DNA of 13,685 bases from Anaerolineales bacterium. Lineage in GTDB: Bacteria; Chloroflexota; Anaerolineae; Promineifilales; Promineifilaceae. The translations under genes were made by a program, and so were the position numbers. The notes under the pieces are model-generated. The model did no database searches, had not been told where the DNA came from, and was given only the letters and a program-made list of their open reading frames with translations. The stretch is taken from positions 1 to 13,685 of the forward strand of contig JAGQGA010000079.1 in the NCBI GenBank assembly GCA_020432595.1, written 5' to 3'. How positions within the stretch are numbered: the first letter of the stretch is position 1; each line of letters opens with the position of its first letter. Shown here piece by piece: positions 1-7,498 of this stretch.

Positions 1-3000
1 ACTAGGGAATGAATGATGCTCACCAGCCAGGCCGACAGCACAATGATGGTGCTGACGTTGAGAATAATGGTGGCGGCCTGGGTGATGGCCTCATCGCCGC
101 TGAGGTAGCCAATGGCAAAAAGCACCATGCCGAGTGCCATAAAGGTCACAGCAAAGACGGTGAGACCATTGGTGAAGTTGGCAATGCGGCTGCTTTTCAT
201 CCCGCGTGAAAATTGGAGGGTGTAGAAGCTGTAGTTGTGGGAGAAAGCGTATTTGAGCTGCTTGAAGAAGTTGGTTGAGGTCAGGTAGGTGGTGACGGCG
301 GCGTTGAGAACGGCCGTTAATATGGAAAACGTCACAAACGCCGCCCCCGTAAACGTCGTTGGCGGCCAATCCGGCTCAAAATTGTTTTCAGGCACCTGCG
401 GCGACTCCACCCAAACAAGCTCCGCGTCCTGCTCCACCACCGACACCTGCCCGTTGTACAGCGCGGCGTAGTAGATTTGCGCCATCAGGCGGCGACCCCC
501 CGCCTCGTCAATGTCGTCCTGGCTGTTGGAAACGGCCGTAAAATAATCATCGAGCCGCAACTGCCCATCCAAAAATTCCAGATAGGTGTCCAGCGTGTAC
601 GTTTTCCAATCCGTTTGCGCCGAACTGTCCGCGTCATAATAGGAAGCCCAACTCATGGCCGCCATGACCGTTTCCACCGAGTTAGCAAAATCGAGGGAAA
701 GAGTGCTGTTGCTGATGGCGGTGTCGTCCAGGTTGCGCGAGCGGCGCGTTTTCTCCTGCAAAAAGAGCAGCGTCGGGTCAGTGGCAACCCCCGCAAAATG
801 GGTATCGAGCAGCGACTTGGTTTCGGTCATCATAATCTGGGTCATAAACCCTTCATGGTCATAGCTAAAAGTGCTGCCCTCGATGTAGCTGGTGTTGGTT
901 GACCAGCTATCAAGCTGGCTGATTACGTTGTCAACGCGAACGTCGCGCACGCCGTCTTGCCCAGCGGCGGCGCAGCTATCTTGGTTGATCACGGCGCAGT
1001 CGCGGCCGCGCATGAAGGTGTTGCTGAGGAACCAGCTTGCCGCCCAAAGCTGCTGGTCAAGGTCAAGGTTGTCATCCTGGGCGGGGTCTTCGTACAAAAT
1101 GCCCACGTCCAGGCCGCGATCTTCCACCACTTCCAGGCCGGCCAAATGCCAGTCATCGTCGTAAATGTGAATGATGCTCATTTGCTCAACGCGCTCGTTG
1201 GCTTCGCATTCGGGGTTGTCTTGCGGGCAGGCGTCGGTGAGCATTTGCACCATCCAGATGAGGCGCAGCGTTTGGGCACTTCCCCAGTTGACGAGATTGT
1301 TGCTGCCCTGGGTCGGCCAATAGAGCATTTTGCCAGCGAAGGCGACGTTGCTGCCGCCATCGCCGCTGCTTTGCGGGGTCAGCGGCACGTAGGTGACGAG
1401 ATCGCCGGAGTTAGCATCCACGTCTTGCACGGTGATGCTGTAAGGGTCTAGTTTGGTGGTGTCGAGCCAGTCGGAAACGGCCGTTCCCTGCACGCGGCTG
1501 CTCGGCTGACCATTTTTCACTGGCAAATTGGCATAATGGCCGCTTTGCCACGGCATCGTAATTTCCAGCATCGGGATGACGCGCACATCGCCAAAGGTTG
1601 CATTATCGGCGGTGCTGCGGCTGTCGGTGTCGCTGGTGTTGGCCCAATTGGTGTCCAGCACGCGCTGCACCTGCCCTTTGTCATCGTTACTCGGCCAATC
1701 AATGACCTGCCCAAAATAGGTGATGTTGTCGGGGTTGGTGGGGCGCATTTGTACGTTGAGAAAGACGGGTTCACCCACTTTGAGGTTGCTGAGAGTGAGG
1801 CTAAACGGGTTGTCGCGGTTAAAGGTGTCGCTGGCAACGGTAAAGGGAGAGTAATCCACATCATCGGCAACGCCGTCGCCGTCGTTGTCGTCATCAAAAA
1901 TATCGGGGTCGCCATCGCCGTCGCTGTCGGGGCAGGCGGAGCCGGGGTTATAGTTGGTACTCAGCAATGACCAGGCGGGGCATTCCGCCCCGTCGGGCAA
2001 CCCATCTTTGTTGCTATCCAGCGCATAGGGGTCGAGATACCAATCCACGCCGTTGCTGTCGGTGTAGCCCTCAACCTCCACCTTGTCCTCAATCCCATCG
2101 CCGTCGGTGTCGGCCAAAATCGGCACGGTGCCAAGCTGGTTGACCTCCTGGCCGTCGGTGAGGCCGTCGCCATCGCTGTCGGTAGAATCGGCCACGCCGG
2201 TGCAGCGAACATCAGCCAGCCCCGTTTGCGGGCAGCTTTTCCAGACCAGTTCGTCGGCATCGCTAAGGCCGTCGCCATCGGTGTCGGTGGTGGTGAGGTC
2301 GGCATCGGTGGGGGATTGGAGATTGGAGATCGGAGATTGGAGATTAGAGACTGGAGATTGGGTTGAGTTGGCTGCCGGTTGGGTCAACTGATGCGTATTG
2401 GGCTGAGCAGCAGGTGGGGTGTTGGGCAGCCAGGTGGCGGTGTTGGCAGCTTCCTGAGCCTTGCTCTGCTCCTCCGCTTTTTGGGCATCGGCTTCGCTGG
2501 CGACCTGCCGCTCGTGCTGGCGTTCGCTGAAAGCATGAACTTCCTGGGCACGCAGCAGGGGTGTGGCAAGCATGGAGGTGATCAGAAAGCTGACCAGGAG
2601 GATGTGAAACAGCTTAGTGCGGTAATTGAGGAGGGCAATGAAAAGGATGAGCAGGGCGATGAGGGTGATGTTGATGGTTTGGGCAGTGGTGATCCAATCC
2701 TGGCTAGTGGCGGGGAGCTGCTTGCCAACCCAGACGGCGGGGTTTTGCAGCAAGGTTGTTTGCTGAGTGGCGATGCGGTTGGTGTCGAAGTTGGCGAAGG
2801 TGCTTTGAATAACGGCCGTTATTCGATCCCCATTGGGCAAATCCGGCAGCGCCACATCCATCTGCAGCTCGCGGGGCAGCCCTGCCGCATCAAGCCAGAT
2901 TTCCCCCTGTCCCGTCATCGTGCGGTACGCCTTCGGCGTTTCCAGGGAGATGCCTACAGGCAGTTCTCCCTGTTTGTGCATCGTTGCTTCCATCTGCTGC

Positions 3001-3572
3001 CGCAAATAGTCGGCAAAAGGTGCCCCGTCAAAATCAAAGGTGTAGCGAGTGAGGGTAATGGTCGGCGCGTTGTCAAAGCTGCGCGTCATCGTCTCCCCCT
3101 GCGCCACGTTGGTAGCACCCGCCAAAAAGCCCAGTGGGTCGCCGCCGGGGGCAAACACATCGGAGAAATTATCTACTTCCTGCCATTCCCCCGCGCCAAC
3201 GCGACCATAGGCAGTTGTGCCTTCGACGCGCATCGCCAGTGCGTTGCCCGATTCAGGGCCACCGGAACGCCAGAGGGTCATTTCCAGCGTCTCGGCCGGC
3301 TCGTTGACCTGCCCTTCGATAAAGAGCTGATCGGCAACAGGCTCTTTGCCGGCGTTTTTCAGGCTGGGGGCAAAGTGGCGCGTTTGCTCATAGCTGGCGC
3401 GAAAATCGTAAACGCCGCTGTCTTTGGTGGCCTGCCATGCTTGCTGGATGGTTTGGGCAGCACTCTCTGGCAAGTCTGTTTCAGCAGCGACAACGAATCG
3501 TTGCCCAACAAGGGCAATAAGAAAGGTTACAATGAGTGTAAAAACTGAAAGGTGAAGGTGTTTTGGAATCAT
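1..3572 (-). CDS. Large exported membrane protein with LolA/LppX-like region and Ca-binding (TSP3-like) repeats, partial
   Basis: An uninterrupted reading frame runs from ATG at 3572 leftwards through the window edge, giving 1190 visible residues and no stop. I checked the frame at five places and found no frameshift. Residues 1-30 form a signal peptide ending VVAA. Residues about 32-285 look like a beta-rich LolA/LppX-type lipoprotein fold (inference from general character). Residues about 298-341 form a two-helix transmembrane hairpin. After a Gln/Ala-rich linker come five or six DxDGDG-type calcium loops (about 427-572), as in thrombospondin type 3 repeats. A large extracellular-looking domain follows, then at least three hydrophobic helices near 1075-1097 and 1132-1190. 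The topology puts the calcium repeats outside the cell. The ATG is preceded by AAGGGA six bases upstream. The function is unknown; an adhesion, surface-sensor or envelope role is a guess. The gene is cut by the window, not visibly broken. Confidence 0.85.
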   Translation of the reverse strand, partial: MIPKHLHLSVFTLIVTFLIALVGQRFVVAAETDLPESAAQTIQQAWQATKDSGVYDFRASYEQTRHFAPSLKNAGKEPVADQLFIEGQVNEPAETLEMTLWRSGGPESGNALAMRVEGTTAYGRVGAGEWQEVDNFSDVFAPGGDPLGFLAGATNVAQGETMTRSFDNAPTITLTRYTFDFDGAPFADYLRQQMEATMHKQGELPVGISLETPKAYRTMTGQGEIWLDAAGLPRELQMDVALPDLPNGDRITAVIQSTFANFDTNRIATQQTTLLQNPAVWVGKQLPATSQDWITTAQTINITLIALLILFIALLNYRTKLFHILLVSFLITSMLATPLLRAQEVHAFSERQHERQVASEADAQKAEEQSKAQEAANTATWLPNTPPAAQPNTHQLTQPAANSTQSPVSNLQSPISNLQSPTDADLTTTDTDGDGLSDADELVWKSCPQTGLADVRCTGVADSTDSDGDGLTDGQEVNQLGTVPILADTDGDGIEDKVEVEGYTDSNGVDWYLDPYALDSNKDGLPDGAECPAWSLLSTNYNPGSACPDSDGDGDPDIFDDDNDGDGVADDVDYSPFTVASDTFNRDNPFSLTLSNLKVGEPVFLNVQMRPTNPDNITYFGQVIDWPSNDDKGQVQRVLDTNWANTSDTDSRSTADNATFGDVRVIPMLEITMPWQSGHYANLPVKNGQPSSRVQGTAVSDWLDTTKLDPYSITVQDVDANSGDLVTYVPLTPQSSGDGGSNVAFAGKMLYWPTQGSNNLVNWGSAQTLRLIWMVQMLTDACPQDNPECEANERVEQMSIIHIYDDDWHLAGLEVVEDRGLDVGILYEDPAQDDNLDLDQQLWAASWFLSNTFMRGRDCAVINQDSCAAAGQDGVRDVRVDNVISQLDSWSTNTSYIEGSTFSYDHEGFMTQIMMTETKSLLDTHFAGVATDPTLLFLQEKTRRSRNLDDTAISNSTLSLDFANSVETVMAAMSWASYYDADSSAQTDWKTYTLDTYLEFLDGQLRLDDYFTAVSNSQDDIDEAGGRRLMAQIYYAALYNGQVSVVEQDAELVWVESPQVPENNFEPDWPPTTFTGAAFVTFSILTAVLNAAVTTYLTSTNFFKQLKYAFSHNYSFYTLQFSRGMKSSRIANFTNGLTVFAVTFMALGMVLFAIGYLSGDEAITQAATIILNVSTIIVLSAWLVSIIHSL
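2311..2359. repeat. Seven tandem GGAGATT-type heptamers inside a CDS
   Basis: Seven consecutive 7-mers can be read on the plus strand: GGGGATT, GGAGATT, GGAGATC, GGAGATT, GGAGATT, AGAGACT, GGAGATT. Because 7 is not a multiple of 3, three heptamers make a 7-residue peptide repeat. On the minus strand this encodes the NLQSP/SNLQSP stretch in the linker just before the calcium-binding loops. It resembles the intergenic AGATTGGG-type repeat at 8992-9049. Confidence 0.8.
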
Positions 3573-3613
3573 GGCTTGTCCCTTTTGCTAGTTATAGCTA
3601 GCTTGGTTAGCCC

Positions 3614-3646
3614 ATTATACCAGGGCAACGTTACGTCAACGTTACG
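3614..3646 (-). promoter_or_regulatory. Promoter with TATAAT box and 11-bp-period direct repeat upstream of the large exported gene
   Basis: On the minus strand a perfect TATAAT lies at 3619-3614, about 42 bases before the ATG at 3572. Immediately upstream are two exact copies of a 10-mer (CAACGTTACG on the plus strand, 3626-3635 and 3637-3646), so the period is 11 bases. A TTGACG sits across the repeat junction, but with only 14 bases to the -10 box, short for a standard sigma-70 promoter. A non-optimal spacer with tandem 11-bp repeats would suit an activator-dependent promoter; that is inference. Confidence 0.5.
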
Positions 3647-3723
3647 CGGGAGATAAACTGGCTATGGGGGGAGTGTGAGCAAGCCACACGCTTCAGGTGC
3701 TGATCAACTGCTTTGCCAGAACC

Positions 3724-5469
3724 TCACTGTCTGGCTGTACTTTTTACCTGCGCCACCTGCTGCAAAATCGAAGCTGCCCCCTCGCGGGCATATTTGGCCT
3801 GCGTCCCCAGCATCGCCGCCAGCTCCTGAATACGGGCGCGTTCGTCAAGGTTGGAAACGGCCGTTGCTGTCCGCCCCTCACTCACCCGCTTGCTCACATG
3901 AAAATGCACGTCGCCATACCCCGCCAACTGCGGCAAATGCGTCACCACAATCACCTGATGCTGGGCAATGGCCGACAACCCCCACAGCTTGCGCCCCACC
4001 ACATCCCCCACGCGCCCACCAATCCCCTGGTCAATTTCGTCAAAAATCAGCGTCGGCGTAGAATCCACCTGCGCTAACGCTGTTTTTAGTGCTAGCATGA
4101 GCCGCGCCGTTTCGCCACCGCTGGCAACCTTCGCCATTGGCTTTAGCGGCTCGCCGGGGTTGGCCGACATCAAAAACTGCACCTGGTCAAAGCCCGTTTG
4201 GTCAAACTTCAGCCGCTCCTGCCCCACATACACCCCGTCAGCCGCCGTTTCGGTCTCAAATTCCACGCTGAAGCGGGCACCAACCATGCTCAAATCGGCC
4301 AATTCGCGCTCAACGGCCGTTCCCAACCGCCCCGCCGCCTCCTTCCGCTTATCAGACAGCACCAGCGCCAGCTTGCCAATCCGCCGCAAATATTGCTCCT
4401 GCTCTTTTTGCAGCGCTTCAATCCGCTCTTCGCTGTGGGTAATTTTGTCTAGCTCGGCTTCGGCTTTAACGGCCGTTGCCAAAATCGCGGCAATATCATT
4501 GCCATACTTCCGCTTTAGCCGGTTAATTACCTCCAGTCGCTCCTCCACCTCATTCAACCGCTGCGGGTTAAACTCAAGCTGCTCCCGATAATCGGCCACA
4601 TCTGCTGCCAAATCACTGAACTGCGACGCCAGCCCTTGCAGCGTCGTCAGCATCTCCGTTTTGGTCTCATCCAGCCGCACCAAATGGAGCAATGCCCGTT
4701 CTGCCTGGCTTAACAGTTCCGACACCGATGCCGAATCATCATCCATACCACTCAACAGTGCCCCTGCTTCCAGGGCGTATTTGGCTAACTGTTCCGCATT
4801 TGCCAGCCGCGTCCGCTCCGTCCGCAGCTCTTCCTCTTCATCCGGCTGCAAATTGGCAGCGCGAATTTCCTCAATTTGGAAGCGGAGCATATCCATGCGC
4901 TGCGCCAGCATCCGTTCGTCCTGGCGCAGGCTGGTTAGTTCGCGGCGAATGGTGTTGAGGGCGGTCACTTCTTTGGCAACGGCCGTTCTTTCCCCATCCA
5001 CCCGTGCATAAGCATCCAGCACTGGCAAATGGGCACTGGGTTTGAGCAGCGACAAATGCTCCCCTTGCCCATGAATGTCAATCAACGGCTCGGCCACTTC
5101 GCGCAGCACCGATAGGCTGACGGCTCGGCCATTGACGCGGCAAATATTACGGCCGTTCATCCGCAGTTCGCGGGTCAGCAAAATGGCATCGCTTTCGTCC
5201 TCGTCTTCCAGCCCCTGGGCTTCGAGGATGGGCAAAACGGCCGTTTTTGTCCCCCCATCCAGCGCAAACATCGCCTCCACATACGCCTCGTCACACCCCG
5301 CCCGCACCAGGCTAGTGTCCGCCCGCCCCCCCAAAATCAGCATCACCGCATCCAAAATAATGGACTTCCCCGCCCCGGTTTCCCCGGTCAACACGTTAAA
5401 CCCCGCGTCAAACCGCAGCCGCAGCTCATCAATAATTGCCAAATTGCGTATGAACAGTTCGTTTAGCAT
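3724..5469 (-). CDS. recN: DNA repair ATPase RecN
   Basis: 581 residues, the usual RecN length. RecN is an SMC-like ATPase of the cytoplasm that helps recombinational repair of double-strand breaks. The start at 5469 gives the canonical N-terminus MLNELFIRNLAIIDELRL; the frame is open 17 codons further up, but that extension runs into an intergenic repeat. Walker A GETGAGKS is at 29-36. A long central coiled coil follows (about 150-380). The ABC signature ASGGE is at 449-453, Walker B TLIFDEID at 473-480 with the catalytic Glu at 478, and the switch His at 511 in VVTHLPQ. The protein ends shortly after 580 without truncation. No strong Shine-Dalgarno is visible. Five copies of AACGGCCGTT lie in this gene, all read as Thr-Ala-Val. 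nadK two genes upstream is a common neighbour of recN in bacteria. Confidence 0.97.
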   Translation of the reverse strand: MLNELFIRNLAIIDELRLRFDAGFNVLTGETGAGKSIILDAVMLILGGRADTSLVRAGCDEAYVEAMFALDGGTKTAVLPILEAQGLEDEDESDAILLTRELRMNGRNICRVNGRAVSLSVLREVAEPLIDIHGQGEHLSLLKPSAHLPVLDAYARVDGERTAVAKEVTALNTIRRELTSLRQDERMLAQRMDMLRFQIEEIRAANLQPDEEEELRTERTRLANAEQLAKYALEAGALLSGMDDDSASVSELLSQAERALLHLVRLDETKTEMLTTLQGLASQFSDLAADVADYREQLEFNPQRLNEVEERLEVINRLKRKYGNDIAAILATAVKAEAELDKITHSEERIEALQKEQEQYLRRIGKLALVLSDKRKEAAGRLGTAVERELADLSMVGARFSVEFETETAADGVYVGQERLKFDQTGFDQVQFLMSANPGEPLKPMAKVASGGETARLMLALKTALAQVDSTPTLIFDEIDQGIGGRVGDVVGRKLWGLSAIAQHQVIVVTHLPQLAGYGDVHFHVSKRVSEGRTATAVSNLDERARIQELAAMLGTQAKYAREGAASILQQVAQVKSTARQ

Positions 5470-5505
5470 AATGCCTAACCTGGACAAGCCAGAATCAAGA
5501 AGTCT

Positions 5506-5563
5506 CACGCGAAGGCGCAAAGACGCAAAGAGTTTGTCCTTCGCGGCTTTGCGCCTTTGCGTG
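5506..5563. repeat. Intergenic inverted repeat (25-bp arms, 22/25 matched)
   Basis: The left arm 5506-5530 and right arm 5539-5563 pair with three mismatches around an 8-base loop. The motif is of the GCGCAAAGACGCAAAG type. It lies between recN and the upstream TPR/zinc-ribbon gene. No clean T-tract follows on the minus strand, so a dispersed repeat is likelier than a classical terminator, although RNA from it would fold strongly. Confidence 0.8.
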
Positions 5564-5616
5564 CTAAAGTTTCTTTATTTGCGTTCAAAAATCTCATCGT
5601 TAAGGTTGTAGAAATT

Positions 5617-6498
5617 TTATTTCATTTGGTAGAAAGCCGCACCCGTGGCGACAAACAGATAAATACCCGGCATCAGCAGCCCAATAAGGCCACGGGCACC
5701 GCCGAAAAAGGCGGCCAACAGCGGCAGCAATAAAAATGGCAGTGCTCCCAAGATAACCATTGCCGCCACGGTGTGGGGCAAATAGCGCCCACGCCGCCCA
5801 CCAATGGCCCGCTTTGCCAGCCGCCCAATAAAGCTGCCAACGGCACCGCTAACGGCAAAAATAATGAAAAAGAGCAGAAAACCACCCAGCCCTCCAAGCT
5901 GTACTACCAAAAAACCCGCCAAAAGGCTGAGGGGCAACGCTACGGCCGGGGCAACCAGATAGTCACTGGGTTTGGCGTTGAAAAAAATATCTTCGGCTTC
6001 GCGCTGGCAAACGGGGCAAATGTAGCCGACCGGGGTTTTGTGGGTGCATTCAATGCAGATGGGGCGGTTGCAGTTGTAGCAGCGCAGCGAGGTTTCACGG
6101 TCGGGGTGCCGGTAGCAGACGAGGTCGTAGGTTTCTTCGGCTACAACGGGTTCGTCGTCAGAAGGGAAAACGGCCGTTTTTACCTCTTCCTCCGTGGCTG
6201 TTGGTGGGGGAGAAACGGCCGTTTCTACCGCCTCAGCCATCTGCCCACTCTCCAGCCAGGCCAACCCCTCAGCCGCCTCCTTGTTGTCCGGCTCCAACGC
6301 CAGCACCCGCTCATACGCCGCCCGTTTCTCCGCCTCCGACCCCGCCACCTGCGCCAGTCCCAGCCACGCCGCCGCCGCTTCCGGTGCTTCGACCAAAATT
6401 TCTTGGTAAAGCTGTTCGGCTGCCGCCCGCTTACCCGCCTCCGCCACCCGATCCGCCTGCCGCAGCAGCGTCCGCAGCCGCACTTCACTCATCGTCAT
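5617..6498 (-). CDS. TPR - zinc-ribbon/B-box-like - four-helix membrane protein
   Basis: 293 residues of unknown function. Residues about 8-83 form two TPR-like helical pairs with the AAAEQLYQEIL...P pattern. A Glu/Pro-rich linker (84-122) follows. Residues 128-164 carry a dense Cys/His cluster: C128, H131, C140, C143, C148, C151, H153, C161, C164. This fits a B-box-like or double zinc ribbon binding two zinc ions. Residues 182-290 hold four hydrophobic helices (about 182-203, 205-228, 242-266, 270-290). The layout implies a cytoplasmic protein-interaction head on an integral membrane anchor. Two start codons are possible (6498 or the ATG two codons later); neither has a convincing Shine-Dalgarno. 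It lies 79 bases downstream of nadK and 147 upstream of recN on the same strand, so co-transcription is possible. Confidence 0.85.
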   Translation of the reverse strand: MTMSEVRLRTLLRQADRVAEAGKRAAAEQLYQEILVEAPEAAAAWLGLAQVAGSEAEKRAAYERVLALEPDNKEAAEGLAWLESGQMAEAVETAVSPPPTATEEEVKTAVFPSDDEPVVAEETYDLVCYRHPDRETSLRCYNCNRPICIECTHKTPVGYICPVCQREAEDIFFNAKPSDYLVAPAVALPLSLLAGFLVVQLGGLGGFLLFFIIFAVSGAVGSFIGRLAKRAIGGRRGRYLPHTVAAMVILGALPFLLLPLLAAFFGGARGLIGLLMPGIYLFVATGAAFYQMK

Positions 6499-6529
6499 AA
6501 GCTCAAAACCTCAGATTTATCTCACCACT

Positions 6530-6559
6530 ATCCGCGTTCTTCCGTGTTCGTCCGCGTCC
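6530..6559. repeat. Three tandem 10-mers in the nadK to TPR/zinc gene gap
   Basis: Three imperfect 10-mers follow one another: aTCCGCGTTC, tTCCGTGTTC, gTCCGCGTCC. They lie in a 79-base gap that otherwise shows nothing recognisable. This is likely a dispersed intergenic repeat of the TCCGCGT type. Confidence 0.6.
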
Positions 6560-6577
6560 TATTTGTTCCCCATCCAT

Positions 6578-7420
6578 CTATCCAGATCGAGGGGTATGAT
6601 ACCCCAACCGCCGCATCAGGCGACGGTAAAAATAGCCGGAGCTTTCAACGCGGGCAAATGAGCAGACGTGGGGATGTTTTTGGATGGCAATCTCGTCGCC
6701 ATCCAAAAGCTGTACGCCGCTTTGTCCGTCGGCCGTCAGCATGGCCTCATGATCCATATGGATTACAATGCTGATTTCTGCCTCCTCATGTAGCACCAAC
6801 GCCCGATCCAGGCTGAGGTGGGCGGCGACGGGGACAACGACAAAGTTTTGCAACTGCGGCGGCAGCAGGGGGCCGCCGGCCGCCATCGAATACGCCGTTG
6901 AGCCAGTCGGGGTAGCCACAATCAGGGCATCAGCGGTGTAGACGGTCACGAGGTCGCCATCCACGTAGAGATGAAGCCGCAGCACCCGCGCCTGTTGCCC
7001 GCGCCCCACCACCACGTCGTTAAGGGCGGCAAAGCTTTCGTGCAAACGGCCGTTTCGCCGCAAATCTGCCTGGATCATCAAACGACGCTCGATCCAGAAA
7101 CGGCCGTTTAGCACCTTCTCCAGCTTCTCCGGCCAATCCGTCACCTGCGCCTCGCTCAAAAACCCCACCCGCCCCAGGTTAATACCCAAAATCGGTACAT
7201 CGCATGACAGCGACAAATGCGCCGTTTTCAGCGTCGAGCCATCTCCGCCCAACACCACCAGCAGCGATGACCCCGGCAGGTGGCTTTGCACCGCCTCATC
7301 CGCATCTGTTGGCGCAACCCAACCCGCCACGCCCCGCGCCGCCAGCCACGCCAAAATGTCCTCACTCAGCGGTCGCGCTTGCTCAACTTTCGGATGATAA
7401 AGAATGCCTACTTTGTCCAT
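6578..7420 (-). CDS. nadK: NAD kinase
   Basis: 280 residues from the ATG at 7420. NAD kinase phosphorylates NAD to NADP in the cytoplasm, using ATP or polyphosphate. Family hallmarks are present in order: GGDGS at 58-62 (phosphate binding and catalysis), NLGRVGFL at 81-88, NDVVV at 134-138 and TPTGSTAY at 170-177, followed by the Gly-rich AAGGP turn. The frame stays open 16 codons further up, but that extension is the translation of the intergenic inverted repeat at 7440-7495, so I place the start at MDKVGILYHP. No clear Shine-Dalgarno precedes it. Two AACGGCCGTT palindromes are read as Asn-Gly-Arg here, unlike the Thr-Ala-Val frame favoured elsewhere. The gene follows hisS after 78 bases. 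Confidence 0.96.
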   Translation of the reverse strand: MDKVGILYHPKVEQARPLSEDILAWLAARGVAGWVAPTDADEAVQSHLPGSSLLVVLGGDGSTLKTAHLSLSCDVPILGINLGRVGFLSEAQVTDWPEKLEKVLNGRFWIERRLMIQADLRRNGRLHESFAALNDVVVGRGQQARVLRLHLYVDGDLVTVYTADALIVATPTGSTAYSMAAGGPLLPPQLQNFVVVPVAAHLSLDRALVLHEEAEISIVIHMDHEAMLTADGQSGVQLLDGDEIAIQKHPHVCSFARVESSGYFYRRLMRRLGYHTPRSG

Positions 7421-7439
7421 GTGCCGTACAAGACTACAA

Positions 7440-7495
7440 GTAGCAAGTGGCAAGTGGCAGGTAATCAAAGTGACCTGCCACTTGCCACTTGCTAC
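7440..7495. repeat. Perfect 23-bp inverted repeat between hisS and nadK
   Basis: Arms 7440-7462 and 7473-7495 are perfectly complementary around a 10-base loop. Each arm contains tandem AAGTGGC heptamers. It begins 3 bases after the hisS stop on the minus strand, so the transcript would form a very stable stem there. The downstream bases are only mildly T-rich (TTGTAGTCTTGT), so terminator function is uncertain; mRNA 3'-end stabilisation or a dispersed repeat are alternatives. Confidence 0.85.
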
Positions 7496-7498
7496 CTG

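Noticed and set aside
2379..3548. Open plus-strand frame of 389 codons
   Set aside because: It is antisense to the continuous minus-strand exported protein, which has a signal peptide, membrane helices and calcium loops; the plus-strand translation shows no domain.
3650..3723. Possible terminator after recN (GTGTG/CACAC hairpin)
   Set aside because: Only five base pairs and no T-tract; too weak to call.
5773..6774. Plus-strand ORF of 333 codons
   Set aside because: It overlaps antisense to the TPR/zinc-ribbon gene and nadK, both well supported; the sequence is low in recognisable structure.
7421..7468. Upstream extension of NAD kinase by 16 residues
   Set aside because: It translates the 23-bp inverted repeat between hisS and nadK and is not expected at the N-terminus of the family.
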